A stretch of DNA of 64,000 nucleotides, from contig NZ_CP023694.1 in assembly GCF_008705135.1 (NCBI RefSeq), positions 1,922,001-1,986,000 of the forward strand, written 5' to 3'. Every line of letters begins with the position of its first letter. Within the stretch, counting starts at the first letter, position 1. This stretch comes from Streptomyces coeruleorubidus. GTDB taxonomy: Bacteria > Actinomycetota > Actinomycetes > Streptomycetales > Streptomycetaceae. The translations under genes were made by a program, and so were the position numbers. Shown piece after piece: positions 28,445 through 36,272 of the stretch. The notes beneath the pieces are model-generated. The model searched no databases, was not told the DNA's origin, and saw nothing but the letters and a program-made list of their open reading frames with translations.

Positions 28445-29528
28445 GGGCGGTCACCTTCTCTCCGCCCTTGTTCCGCGGGGAGTCGCACGGCTCCGGGGTG
28501 GCGTCCCGCTCGTCGCCGAGGAAGCCGACCAGGCGCTGCCGGGGGACGACGCCGATCAGCTTGTTGTCCTCGTCCACGACCGAGACGGGGTGGGAGAGCC
28601 GGGCACTGATCGCGCAGAGCTCCGTGAACGGGGTGCCGGTCGTGGCGGTCTCGCAGTGGCAGCCGGGGTCGTCGCCGGTGACCGAGGTGTCCATGAGCTC
28701 GCCCGCGGTGAGCACGCGGGAGCGGTCGACGTCCTGGGTGAAGGAGGCGACGTAGTCGTTGGCCGGGCGCAGCAGGATGTCCTGCGCGGTGCCGTTCTGC
28801 ACGATGCGGCCGTCGCGCATGACGGCGATGCGGTCGCCGAGGCGCATGGCCTCGTTCAGGTCGTGGGTGATGAAGACGATCGTCTTCTTCAGCTTCTGCT
28901 GGAGCTCCAGCAGCTGGTCCTGCATGTCGCGGCGGATCAGCGGGTCCAGGGCGCTGAAGGACTCGTCCATCAGCAGCAGGTCGGCGTCGGTGGCGAGCGC
29001 GCGGGCGAGGCCGACGCGCTGCTGCATGCCGCCGGAGAGCTCGTCGGGCCAGGACTTCTCCCAGCCGGCCAGGCCGCACAGGGCGAGCGCCTCGTCGGCG
29101 CGGCGTACGCGCTCGGCGCGGGGCACGCCCTGCACTTCCAGACCGTAGGCGGCGTTCTCGCGCACGCTGCGGTGCGGGAAGAGCGCGAAGTGCTGGAACA
29201 CCATGCTGATCTTCTTGGAGCGGACCTCGCGCAGCTCACGGTCGCCGAGCGTGGTCAGGTCCTGACCGTCGAAGCGCACGTGTCCGGCGGTCGGTTCGAG
29301 CAGGCCGTTCAGCATGCGCAGCAGGGTGGACTTGCCGGAGCCGGACAGGCCCATGACGACGAAGATCTCGCCGGGCTCCACGGTGAAGGACGCGTCGATC
29401 ACGGCGGCCGTCACGCCCTCGGCGCGCAGCTCGTCCCGGTCGGCACCGTCGCGGAGCCGCTGGACCGCCTGGTCCGGTCTCCGGCCGAACACTTTGTACA
29501 GGCTCTCTGCCTGCAGCCTTGCTGACAC
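28437..29528 (-). CDS. proV: Glycine betaine/proline ABC transporter ATP-binding protein
   Basis: 363 residues from the GTG at 29528, preceded by GAGG; the longer open frame upstream is not conserved. Walker A VMGLSGSGKSTLLRM, signature LSGGMQQRVGLARALA, Walker B DLLLMDESFSALDP and the switch His (FITHDLNEAMRLGD) are intact. C-terminal CBS-like sequence (DEDNKLIGVVPRQRLVGF) follows, as in ProV/OpuAA, where CBS domains sense ionic strength. First gene of the transporter operon. Confidence 0.95.
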   Translation of the reverse strand: MSARLQAESLYKVFGRRPDQAVQRLRDGADRDELRAEGVTAAVIDASFTVEPGEIFVVMGLSGSGKSTLLRMLNGLLEPTAGHVRFDGQDLTTLGDRELREVRSKKISMVFQHFALFPHRSVRENAAYGLEVQGVPRAERVRRADEALALCGLAGWEKSWPDELSGGMQQRVGLARALATDADLLLMDESFSALDPLIRRDMQDQLLELQQKLKKTIVFITHDLNEAMRLGDRIAVMRDGRIVQNGTAQDILLRPANDYVASFTQDVDRSRVLTAGELMDTSVTGDDPGCHCETATTGTPFTELCAISARLSHPVSVVDEDNKLIGVVPRQRLVGFLGDERDATPEPCDSPRNKGGEKVTARA

Positions 29529-29697
29529 GTGCACCTCAATTTCCACGGCGACAGAACAGCGCGAGGACAGGGCGCAAAAGTTGAAATGTGCAACCAGCCT
29601 CACTGCGGGGCGGCGCCTCCCCCCGATTCCGGTTCCCAAACGCACAAGTGGGGCGCGTCACACATGAGACGGGTGACTGTCGGTGGCGTACGGCATG
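29529..29697. other. Divergent region between proV and the exonuclease gene
   Basis: On the minus strand TTGCAC near 29590 could be a -35 for proV, with a poor -10 (TGTCCT). An osmoregulated promoter would be expected here, but nothing in the sequence proves it. Confidence 0.3.
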
Positions 29698-30627
29698 ATG
29701 CGTGGCGTGACCGGACGACTGATGCTCCTCGACACCGCCTCCCTGTACTTCCGCGCCTATTTCGGCGTCCCGGACTCGGTGAAGGCACCGGACGGCACGC
29801 CGGTGAACGCCGTGCGCGGGCTGCTCGACTTCATCGACCGCCTGGTCCGGGACCACCGGCCCGACCACCTCGTGGCCTGCATGGACGCCGACTGGCGGCC
29901 GCACTGGCGGGTGGAGCTGATCCCCTCCTACAAGGCCCACCGCGTCGCCGAGGAGCACGCGGCCGGCCCGGACGAGGAGGAGGTGCCCGACACGCTGTCG
30001 CCGCAGGTGCCGGTCATCGAGGCGGTGCTGGACGCGGTGGGCATCGCGCGCGTGGGCGTCCCGGGGTACGAGGCCGACGACGTGATCGGCACGTTCACCG
30101 CGCGGGCGAAGGGCCCGGTCGACATCGTCACGGGCGACCGCGACCTCTACCAGCTGGTGGACGACGCGCGCGGGGTGCGCGTGCTGTACCCGCTGAAGGG
30201 CGTGGGCACGCTGCAGCTCACCGATGAGGCATGGCTCCGTGGGAAGTATGGGGTCGACGGCAGCGGGTACGCGGATCTGGCCCTGCTGCGCGGCGACCCC
30301 AGCGACGGCCTGCCGGGCGTGCCGGGCATCGGCGAGAAGACGGCCGCCAAGCTGCTGGCCGAGTTCGGGGACCTGGCCGGGATCATGGCGGCGGTCGAGG
30401 ACCGGGGGTCCAGGCTGACGCCGACGCAGCGCAGGCGGCTGGACGAGGCGCGCCCGTATCTGGCGGTCGCGCCGAAGGTGGTCCGGGTCGCGCACGACGT
30501 ACCGCTGCCGGACGTCACGACGGCGGTGCCGCGGACGCCGCGCGACCCTGCGGAGCTGGAGGTGCTGGCGGAGCGCTGGGGGCTGGGCGGGTCACTGGAG
30601 CGCCTGCTGACGACGCTCTCGGCGTGA
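29698..30627 (+). CDS. 5'-3' exonuclease (FEN/PolA N-terminal domain-like)
   Basis: About 309 residues; starts at 29683 (GTG), 29695, 29698 or 29707 are possible and none has a strong ribosome site. The family signatures are LLDTASLYFRAYFG, the acidic metal ligands in ACMDADWRPHWR and GYEADDVIGT, DIVTGDRDLYQLV, and the helix-hairpin-helix GLPGVPGIGEKTAAKLL. These match the nuclease domain found at the N-terminus of DNA polymerase I, here as a stand-alone protein. Likely removes 5' flaps or RNA primers. Confidence 0.9.
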   Translation: MRGVTGRLMLLDTASLYFRAYFGVPDSVKAPDGTPVNAVRGLLDFIDRLVRDHRPDHLVACMDADWRPHWRVELIPSYKAHRVAEEHAAGPDEEEVPDTLSPQVPVIEAVLDAVGIARVGVPGYEADDVIGTFTARAKGPVDIVTGDRDLYQLVDDARGVRVLYPLKGVGTLQLTDEAWLRGKYGVDGSGYADLALLRGDPSDGLPGVPGIGEKTAAKLLAEFGDLAGIMAAVEDRGSRLTPTQRRRLDEARPYLAVAPKVVRVAHDVPLPDVTTAVPRTPRDPAELEVLAERWGLGGSLERLLTTLSA

Positions 30628-30715
30628 CCCGTGCGGGGGCCGATACCTCTCCTGAGGCCGGTGGCCCTCATCAACTTCTCATCCGAGAGGTGTTAAGTGG
30701 GGGCGAGGTGCTAAC

Positions 30716-30729
30716 TTAGGTAAGCCTAA
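30716..30729. promoter_or_regulatory. Iron box (DmdR/IdeR-type operator)
   Basis: TTAGGTAAGCCTAA is a near-perfect inverted repeat matching the core of the DtxR/IdeR/DmdR1 consensus (TTAGGTTAGGCTAACCTAA). It is 24 bases upstream of the siderophore-interacting protein start, where a bound repressor would block transcription in iron-rich conditions. Confidence 0.85.
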
Positions 30730-30752
30730 CTATGCGAATCAGGGAGGTCCTC

Positions 30753-31595
30753 ATGGCAGAGCGACCGGGACGCCAGCCGCGCAAGCCGCACTCCGCTCAG
30801 GTCGTCCGCACCGAGCGGCTGACCCCGCACATGCAGCGGGTGGTGCTCGGTGGCGAGGGCCTCGCCGACTTCGCGGCGGGAACGTGCACCGACCACTATG
30901 TGAAGCTGCTGTTCCCGCCGGAGGGCGTGACCTATCCGGAACCCTTCGACATGCAGCGCATCCGCGACGAGCTGCCGCGCGACCAGTGGCCGGTGACCCG
31001 GACGTACACGGTGCGCCACTGGGACGCCGAACACCGCGAGCTGACCCTGGACTTCGTCATCCACGGCGACGAGGGCCTGGCCGGCCCCTGGGCGGCGCGC
31101 GTCCAGCCGGGCGAGACCGTGCGGTTCATGGGCCCCGGTGGGGCGTACGCGCCCGACCCGGACGCCGACTGGCATCTGCTCGCCGGCGACGAGAGCGCGC
31201 TGCCGGCGATCGCCCGCTCCCTGGAGGCACTGCCGCGCGGGGCCAGGGCGTACGCCTTCGTGGAGGTCTCCGGCCCCGAGGAGGAGCAGAAGATCGACTC
31301 GGAGGTGGAGGTCGTCTGGCTGCACCGCGGTGACCGGCCGCTCGGCGAGGCGCTCGTCGAGGCCGTGCGGGGCCTGTCGTTCCCCGAGGGCCGGGTGCAC
31401 GCCTTCGTCCACGGCGAGGCGCACTTCGTGAAGGAGCTGCGGAAGCTGCTCCGTGTCGAGCGGAGCGTCCCGCGCGAGGACCTGTCGATCTCCGGCTACT
31501 GGCGCCGCGGCCACAACGAGGACGGCTGGCAGGCCTCGAAGCGCGAGTGGAACGCCCGCGTCGAGGCGGAGCAGGAGCGCTCCCCCGCCGCCTGA
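30753..31595 (+). CDS. Siderophore-interacting FAD-binding protein (ferric-siderophore reductase)
   Basis: 280 residues from the ATG at 30753, with AGGGAGG seven bases upstream. The FAD-binding domain has RTYTVRHWDAEHRELTLDFV and GPWAARVQPGETV. The NAD(P)H-type domain has LLAGDESALPAIARSLEALP, and the C-terminal SGYWRRGHNEDGW is the SIP-family mark. Such cytosolic flavoproteins reduce ferric siderophores to release iron. The upstream iron box makes iron control likely. Confidence 0.95.
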   Translation: MAERPGRQPRKPHSAQVVRTERLTPHMQRVVLGGEGLADFAAGTCTDHYVKLLFPPEGVTYPEPFDMQRIRDELPRDQWPVTRTYTVRHWDAEHRELTLDFVIHGDEGLAGPWAARVQPGETVRFMGPGGAYAPDPDADWHLLAGDESALPAIARSLEALPRGARAYAFVEVSGPEEEQKIDSEVEVVWLHRGDRPLGEALVEAVRGLSFPEGRVHAFVHGEAHFVKELRKLLRVERSVPREDLSISGYWRRGHNEDGWQASKREWNARVEAEQERSPAA

Positions 31596-31634
31596 GCGAC
31601 GCGAGCGCGTCACTCCGCCCCGGGCATGCCGCGG

Positions 31635-32216
31635 TCAGTCTCCCCGCACGCGTGCGTGCAGATGCATGTCGTGCCAGCCGTCCGGATGCAGGATGGCGCT
31701 GCGCTTGGTGCCTTCGAGGGCGAAACCGGTCCGCGAGGCGACACGGCAGGAGGCCTCGTTGCGCACGGCGTGCAGCAGTTCGAGACGGTGGAAACCGATC
31801 TCGTCGAGCGCCCAGCGGGCGAGCGCGGTCGTGGCCCGGGCGGCGACGCCCCGGCCACGTGCCACCGGGACGGTCCAGTAGGCCACTTCCGCCACGCCGT
31901 CGTCGAGCCGTATCTCACGCAGCGCCACCCGCCCCAGCAGCCGGCCGGAGTCCGCGCCGACGGCGGCCCACTGCGCCTCCCGCCCCTCCTCCCACCCCTG
32001 ATGCCAGTCGCGGATCCAGCCGGCGACCTCCTCCTCGGAGTCGGCGGACCGGGCGTGCCACCGGTGCATCACAGGGTCCTGGAAGACCTCGTACACCGCA
32101 GGGGCGTCCTCGCTCTGCCAGGGGCGCAGGAGAAGTCCGTCGCCGGTGGTCAGGGTGGGCTGCGGGCGGCCGGTGAAGACCCTGGGCGTCAGGACCGGGC
32201 TGATGAGGAAGGGCAT
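31635..32216 (-). CDS. GNAT-family N-acetyltransferase (RimJ/RimL-like)
   Basis: 193 residues from the ATG at 32216. The acetyl-CoA-binding core is seen in VAYWTVPVARGRGVAARATT, followed by ALDEIGFHRLELLHAVRNEA then SCRVASRTGFALEGTKRSA, the pattern of RimJ/RimL-type protein acetyltransferases. The acceptor is unknown. The gene converges on the siderophore-interacting gene and diverges from the pseudouridine synthase. Confidence 0.85.
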   Translation of the reverse strand: MPFLISPVLTPRVFTGRPQPTLTTGDGLLLRPWQSEDAPAVYEVFQDPVMHRWHARSADSEEEVAGWIRDWHQGWEEGREAQWAAVGADSGRLLGRVALREIRLDDGVAEVAYWTVPVARGRGVAARATTALARWALDEIGFHRLELLHAVRNEASCRVASRTGFALEGTKRSAILHPDGWHDMHLHARVRGD

Positions 32217-32295
32217 GCCCACATCCTGGCAAGGGGCCGTGGTCGGCCCCAGGGGTTTTCCGCCGGTGCCCGCCCGCCTCGTACGCTGGGCCGCG

Positions 32296-33282
32296 ATGAG
32301 ACGCCGGACCCGCATTCCGCCCGCTCCCCTGCCGCAGCGCCACGGGGTGGACCCGGTGCGCGTGCGACTGCCCGCCGCGGGGGGCTGGGCCACGGTGCGT
32401 GAACACTTGGTGGAGCGGCTCTCGGGCGCCGGTGACGGGGTCGTCGACGGGATGTTCGACGCGGGGCGGATCGTCGGGGTGGACGGGCGGGCCGTGCCGG
32501 CGGACGCGCCGTACGTGCCCGGGATGTTCGTGTGGTTCCACCGGGAGCTGCCCGACGAGGTGCCGGTGCCGTTCCCGCTGGAGGTCGTGTACCGGGACGA
32601 GCACATCGTCGTCGTCGACAAACCCCACTTCCTCGCCACCACCCCGCGTGGCAGCCACGTCGCCGAGACCGCGCTGGCCCGGCTGCGCCGCGAGCTGGAC
32701 CTCCCGACGCTCGGCGCCGCGCACCGCCTGGACCGGCTCACCGCCGGACTGGTGCTGTTCACCGTGCGCCCCGACGAACGCGGCGCCTACCAGACGCTGT
32801 TCCGCGACCGGCGGGTGCACAAGGAGTACGAGGCCGTCGCCCCGTACGATCCCGGCCTCGCCCTGCCCCGGACCGTGCGCAGCCGGATCGTGAAGGAACG
32901 CGGCGAGCTCACCGCCCGGGAGGTGGCGGGCGAGCCCAACGCCGTCAGCCGCGTCGAACTCGTCGAGCACCGCACGGACGGGGCCGGCGGACTGGCCCGG
33001 TACCGGCTCGTGCCCGGCACCGGGCAGACCCATCAGCTGCGCGTGCACATGACCGCGCTGGGCGTGCCGATCCTCGGCGACCCGCTCTATCCCGAGGTCA
33101 CCGCTCCCGGGCCGGCCGGTGACTTCCGGCGCCCGCTCCAACTGCTGGCCCGCGCCCTGGAGTTCACCGACCCGGTCACGGGCGTGGAGCACCGGTTCCG
33201 CAGCGGCCGGGTGCTCGCGGCCTGGTCGTCGTACGACCGGTGGGCCGCCGGGACGCACGACGGCCCGTGCGACGGTCAGTAA
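32296..33282 (+). CDS. RluA-family pseudouridine synthase
   Basis: 328 residues from the ATG at 32296. An S4-like N-terminus precedes the catalytic domain. The active-site Asp is in AAHRLDRLTAGLVLF. The later motif reads TGQTHQLRVHM, where Arg is more usual at the Gln position. PHFLATTPRG is also typical. It isomerises uridines in rRNA or tRNA; the target site cannot be told. The 3' end overlaps the converging P450 gene by 7 bases. Confidence 0.9.
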   Translation: MRRRTRIPPAPLPQRHGVDPVRVRLPAAGGWATVREHLVERLSGAGDGVVDGMFDAGRIVGVDGRAVPADAPYVPGMFVWFHRELPDEVPVPFPLEVVYRDEHIVVVDKPHFLATTPRGSHVAETALARLRRELDLPTLGAAHRLDRLTAGLVLFTVRPDERGAYQTLFRDRRVHKEYEAVAPYDPGLALPRTVRSRIVKERGELTAREVAGEPNAVSRVELVEHRTDGAGGLARYRLVPGTGQTHQLRVHMTALGVPILGDPLYPEVTAPGPAGDFRRPLQLLARALEFTDPVTGVEHRFRSGRVLAAWSSYDRWAAGTHDGPCDGQ

Positions 33283-34796
33283 CCCCGCCACCAGCTCAGG
33301 AAGCGCTGCCAGGCGCCCTTGCGGCGGGCCGGTTCCTCCGCCGTCGGCTGTGGGGCCGGAGGAACCGGCTGGGGTTGCGCCGGAGCCGGCTGAGGTTGTG
33401 CCGGAGCGGGCTGGGGCTGCGGCTGTGCGGCGACCGGTGCCGGCTGCGGCTGCGTGGTGCCGATCTGCCAGTCCGGGCGCTGCGCGGGGATCGGCTTGTG
33501 GCTCGGCGTCTGCGTCACGTCCTGCGGCGGCTTGGGCGCGAACTGCACCGGCAGCGACACCAGGTGCCGGGAGGCGATGGACGCCGTCCAGCGCAGCTCG
33601 TCCTCGTCGCAGTCGAGTTCGACGTCCGGCAGCCGCATCAGCAGCGCGTCGACGCCGACGTCGGCGATGGAGCGGCCGATGTCCTGACCGGGGCACTCGT
33701 GCGGGCCGCCGCCGAAGGCGAGGTGGGACCGGTTGCCCTGCATGCTGGCCTTCAGGTCCGGCCGCACCCGCGGGTCGACGTTGGCGGGAAGCGGGGCGAA
33801 GAGCAGTCCGTCGCCCCGGCGGATGCGCTGCCCGCCCAACTCGGTCTCCTGCTTGGCGAAGTAGGCGAAGACCGTGCTGAACGGCGGCTCGTTCCACAGC
33901 GACTGCTCCACCGCCTCCGGCACCGTCATCTGGCCGCCGTTGAGCTGGGCCCGGAACCGCGGGTCGATCAGCACCGTGAGCAGCACGTTGGACAGCAGGT
34001 TGGTGGTGGCCTCGTAGGCGGCGAAGAGCACCAGGCGCAGGTGCTCCCTGACCTCGTCGTCGGTCAGCCGGGCCGGGTGGGTGATCAGATAGCTGGCCAG
34101 GTCCTCCTCCGGCTGGGCGCGGCGCCGGGTGGTGAGCCGGCTCAGGGCGTCCATGACGTAGGAGTGGCTGGCGATCGCCGTCTCGGTGCCCTTGAGGGCG
34201 TCACGGGCGGCCTCGACGAGACGGTCGTTGTAATCCTCGGGCATGCCGAGGATCTCGCACATCACCGCCATCGGCAGGTGCTCGGCGAACTGGCCGACGA
34301 GGTCGGCCTCGCCCTGCTCGCAGAACCGGTTGACGATGGCCTGCGTGCTGCGGTTGATGTAGCGGCGCAGGCTGCGGAAGTCGATGGTCGAGATGGCGCC
34401 CTGAACCGCGCCGCGCAGCCGCTTGTGCTCGTCGCCCTCGGCGTGCGAGGCGATGGGCTGCCAGGCGATGTGCGGCATCAGCGGGTGATCGGGCTTGACC
34501 AGGCCGTCCCTGAGCGGGGTCCAGATACGGCTGTCCCGGCAGAACTGCGTGGGCGAGCGCACCATGTGCAGGTTCTCGGCGTGGCCGAGCACGATCCACA
34601 TCGGTACGTCGTCGTGGAGCAGCACCGGCGCCACGGGGCCGTGCTCCTGCCGCAGCTGCTCGTACAGCGTTGCCAGGTCCTCCGACTCGTGCAGCCGGTG
34701 CAGTCCCCCGGGCCCGAGGCCGTGTGCGGGGCAGCCGGGGGGCGGGCCGGTCCGGGGGGCGTCCGTACCGGTCGGGGCGTGGGATTCAGGCGTCAC
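33276..34796 (-). CDS. rarE: Conservon-associated cytochrome P450 (RarE/CvnE), ExxR-less, with Pro/Gln-rich tail
   Basis: 506 residues. The heme-ligand loop FGGGPHECPGQDIGR is intact (Cys thiolate). The I-helix region AAYEATTNLLSNVL is recognisable. The K-helix ExxR motif, nearly universal in P450s, reads EQSLWNEPP, so the Arg is lost; this is a recorded trait of the CYP157 family. The last 85 or so residues are unusual: a Pro/Gln repeat (AQPQPAPAQPQPAPAQPQ) ending in a basic-aromatic RRKGAWQRFLSWWRGY that could contact membrane or partner. Last gene of the RarA-E conservon, described in S. coelicolor and S. griseus as a G-protein-like developmental regulator. Confidence 0.92.
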   Translation of the reverse strand: MTPESHAPTGTDAPRTGPPPGCPAHGLGPGGLHRLHESEDLATLYEQLRQEHGPVAPVLLHDDVPMWIVLGHAENLHMVRSPTQFCRDSRIWTPLRDGLVKPDHPLMPHIAWQPIASHAEGDEHKRLRGAVQGAISTIDFRSLRRYINRSTQAIVNRFCEQGEADLVGQFAEHLPMAVMCEILGMPEDYNDRLVEAARDALKGTETAIASHSYVMDALSRLTTRRRAQPEEDLASYLITHPARLTDDEVREHLRLVLFAAYEATTNLLSNVLLTVLIDPRFRAQLNGGQMTVPEAVEQSLWNEPPFSTVFAYFAKQETELGGQRIRRGDGLLFAPLPANVDPRVRPDLKASMQGNRSHLAFGGGPHECPGQDIGRSIADVGVDALLMRLPDVELDCDEDELRWTASIASRHLVSLPVQFAPKPPQDVTQTPSHKPIPAQRPDWQIGTTQPQPAPVAAQPQPQPAPAQPQPAPAQPQPVPPAPQPTAEEPARRKGAWQRFLSWWRGY

Positions 34797-34865
34797 AGTG
34801 GTCGCTCCGAAACAGAGGTGAATCCAGGTGTACGGGGGGAAGGTGGGGCGTGCGCGGACACGGGC

Positions 34866-35486
34866 TCAGGTGAGCGAGCCCGTCATGGCGAGCGAGTGCA
34901 GGAAACGCATGAGGGTCATCAGGACGTCACGGCTGGAGGCCCGCCGCCGCGCGTCGCACTCCATGATCGGGATGTCCGGGGAGAGGTCGAGCGCCGTGCG
35001 GAGCTCCTCGATGGGGTAACGGGGCGCGTCCGGGAAGGAGTTGATGGCGACCACGAACGGCACGCCGCGTTCCTCCAGGCGCCCCATGACGTCGAAGCTG
35101 ACCTCCAGCCGACGGGTGTCGACCAGCACCACCGCGCCGAGCGCACCCTCGAACAGGCCGTTCCACAGGAACCAGAAACGCTGCTGTCCGGGTGTGCCGA
35201 AGAGGTACAGCACCAGCTCGTCGGTGATGCTGATCCGCCCGAAGTCCATCGCCACGGTGGTGGCCGTCTTGGACGCGGAACCGAAGTTGTCGTCGACACC
35301 GATGCCGGCCTGCGTCATGGTCTCCTCGGTGGTCAGCGGTGTGATCTCGCTGACCGAGCCGACCATGGTCGTCTTGCCGACGCCGAAGCCACCCACGATC
35401 ACGATCTTGGCCGCGGCCTGTGCCGTGTGGGGCAACTGGTCCTCGGCCCGGGGGCCCGGGATGGTGTCAGAGCCTTTGAAGTCCAT
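34866..35486 (-). CDS. rarD: Conservon Ras-like GTPase (RarD/CvnD)
   Basis: 206 residues. The P-loop GGFGVGKTT (about 32-40), the G3-like FGTPGQQRFW and the SFP segment at the NKxD position (AINSFPDAP) mark the CvnD subgroup of MglA-like small GTPases. It acts with RarA-C at the membrane as a GTP switch. The gene overlaps rarC by 20 bases. Confidence 0.95.
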   Translation of the reverse strand: MDFKGSDTIPGPRAEDQLPHTAQAAAKIVIVGGFGVGKTTMVGSVSEITPLTTEETMTQAGIGVDDNFGSASKTATTVAMDFGRISITDELVLYLFGTPGQQRFWFLWNGLFEGALGAVVLVDTRRLEVSFDVMGRLEERGVPFVVAINSFPDAPRYPIEELRTALDLSPDIPIMECDARRRASSRDVLMTLMRFLHSLAMTGSLT

Positions 35487-35868
35487 TCATCACCGCTTCG
35501 AGGAGGGAACGGTCGGTGCGTGCCTGACGGACGATCGGGGCGCGCGCCTTCACCAGTTCCGCCGTCAGCAGCTCGGTGAGCAGCACGCCCATCGCGCTGA
35601 ACGGCAGGTGGAGGTAGGCCGACAACTCGGCCACGGACAGGGGGGCGGCGCAGAGCCGGAGCACCGCCGCCTGCTCGGGAGAGGCGGAGGGCGGCGGATC
35701 CGTGGCACGCGCCACGATTAACGTCACCAGGTCGAGCTCGGCCCGTTCACCGTCCGGGCCGGCCACCACGTACATCCGCTCCGGGTTCTTGACCTTGCCC
35801 TCGCCCTCCTGGGGCGTGGCCGGTTCCGGGACGGCGGGTTCGCGCCTCTGGCGTTGCGGAGGCGTCAT
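35467..35868 (-). CDS. rarC: Conservon DUF742 protein (RarC/CvnC)
   Basis: 133 residues from the ATG at 35868, which overlaps the rarB stop (ATGA). DUF742 signature: MYVVAGPDGERAELDLVTLI, then SVAELSAYLHLPFSAMGVLL and a C-terminal RTDRSLLEAVMNGLQRL. It looks like a winged-helix fold. It is always encoded between the roadblock protein and the GTPase in conservons. Confidence 0.95.
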   Translation of the reverse strand: MTPPQRQRREPAVPEPATPQEGEGKVKNPERMYVVAGPDGERAELDLVTLIVARATDPPPSASPEQAAVLRLCAAPLSVAELSAYLHLPFSAMGVLLTELLTAELVKARAPIVRQARTDRSLLEAVMNGLQRL

Positions 35869-36272
35869 ACGATCTGCCCGTTCCGCCGGGGCGGAGTGGT
35901 GAGATGCCCGCCGATCCGGACGACCAGATCGCGCATCATCGCGCTCATCCGGCCGGGTTCGCACCGCACGTCGGAGAGCACCGCGAGGAAGGCGTTGGCT
36001 CCGGCGCTCATCAGGTAGAAGTAGCCGCGGTCGATCTCGATCATGACGAGCTTCATCTCGCCGTCGCCGACGCTGAGTTCCTGGCAGACGCTGCCCGCGA
36101 GCGACTGGAGACCGGCGCAGGCCGCGGCGACCCGGTCGGCCGCGTCGGGCTCGCCGCCGTAGCGGGCGATGCGCAGACCGTCGGCCGAGAGCACCACGAT
36201 CATCTCGATGCCCGGCACGCCGTCGGCGAGCTGCTTGAGCATCCAGTCGAAGTTGCCTCGCTGCTGGATCAC
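35865..36272 (-). CDS. rarB: Conservon roadblock/LC7 protein (RarB/CvnB)
   Basis: 135 residues, a full roadblock/LC7 domain: NFDWMLKQLADGVPGIEMIV, VLSADGLRIARYGG and MIEIDRGYFYLMSAGANAFL. Such proteins bind and activate MglA-like GTPases. The GTG start overlaps the rarA stop by 4 nt. Confidence 0.96.
   Translation of the reverse strand: MIQQRGNFDWMLKQLADGVPGIEMIVVLSADGLRIARYGGEPDAADRVAAACAGLQSLAGSVCQELSVGDGEMKLVMIEIDRGYFYLMSAGANAFLAVLSDVRCEPGRMSAMMRDLVVRIGGHLTTPPRRNGQIV

Noticed and set aside
25715..28609. Plus-strand open frame of 964 codons opposite the betaine transporter
   Set aside because: Antisense shadow of the fused transporter; repeats in it mirror the duplicated binding domains.
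33240..35579. Plus-strand open frame of 779 codons opposite the rar conservon
   Set aside because: Antisense shadow of rarE, rarD and rarC; the conservon genes are unmistakable.
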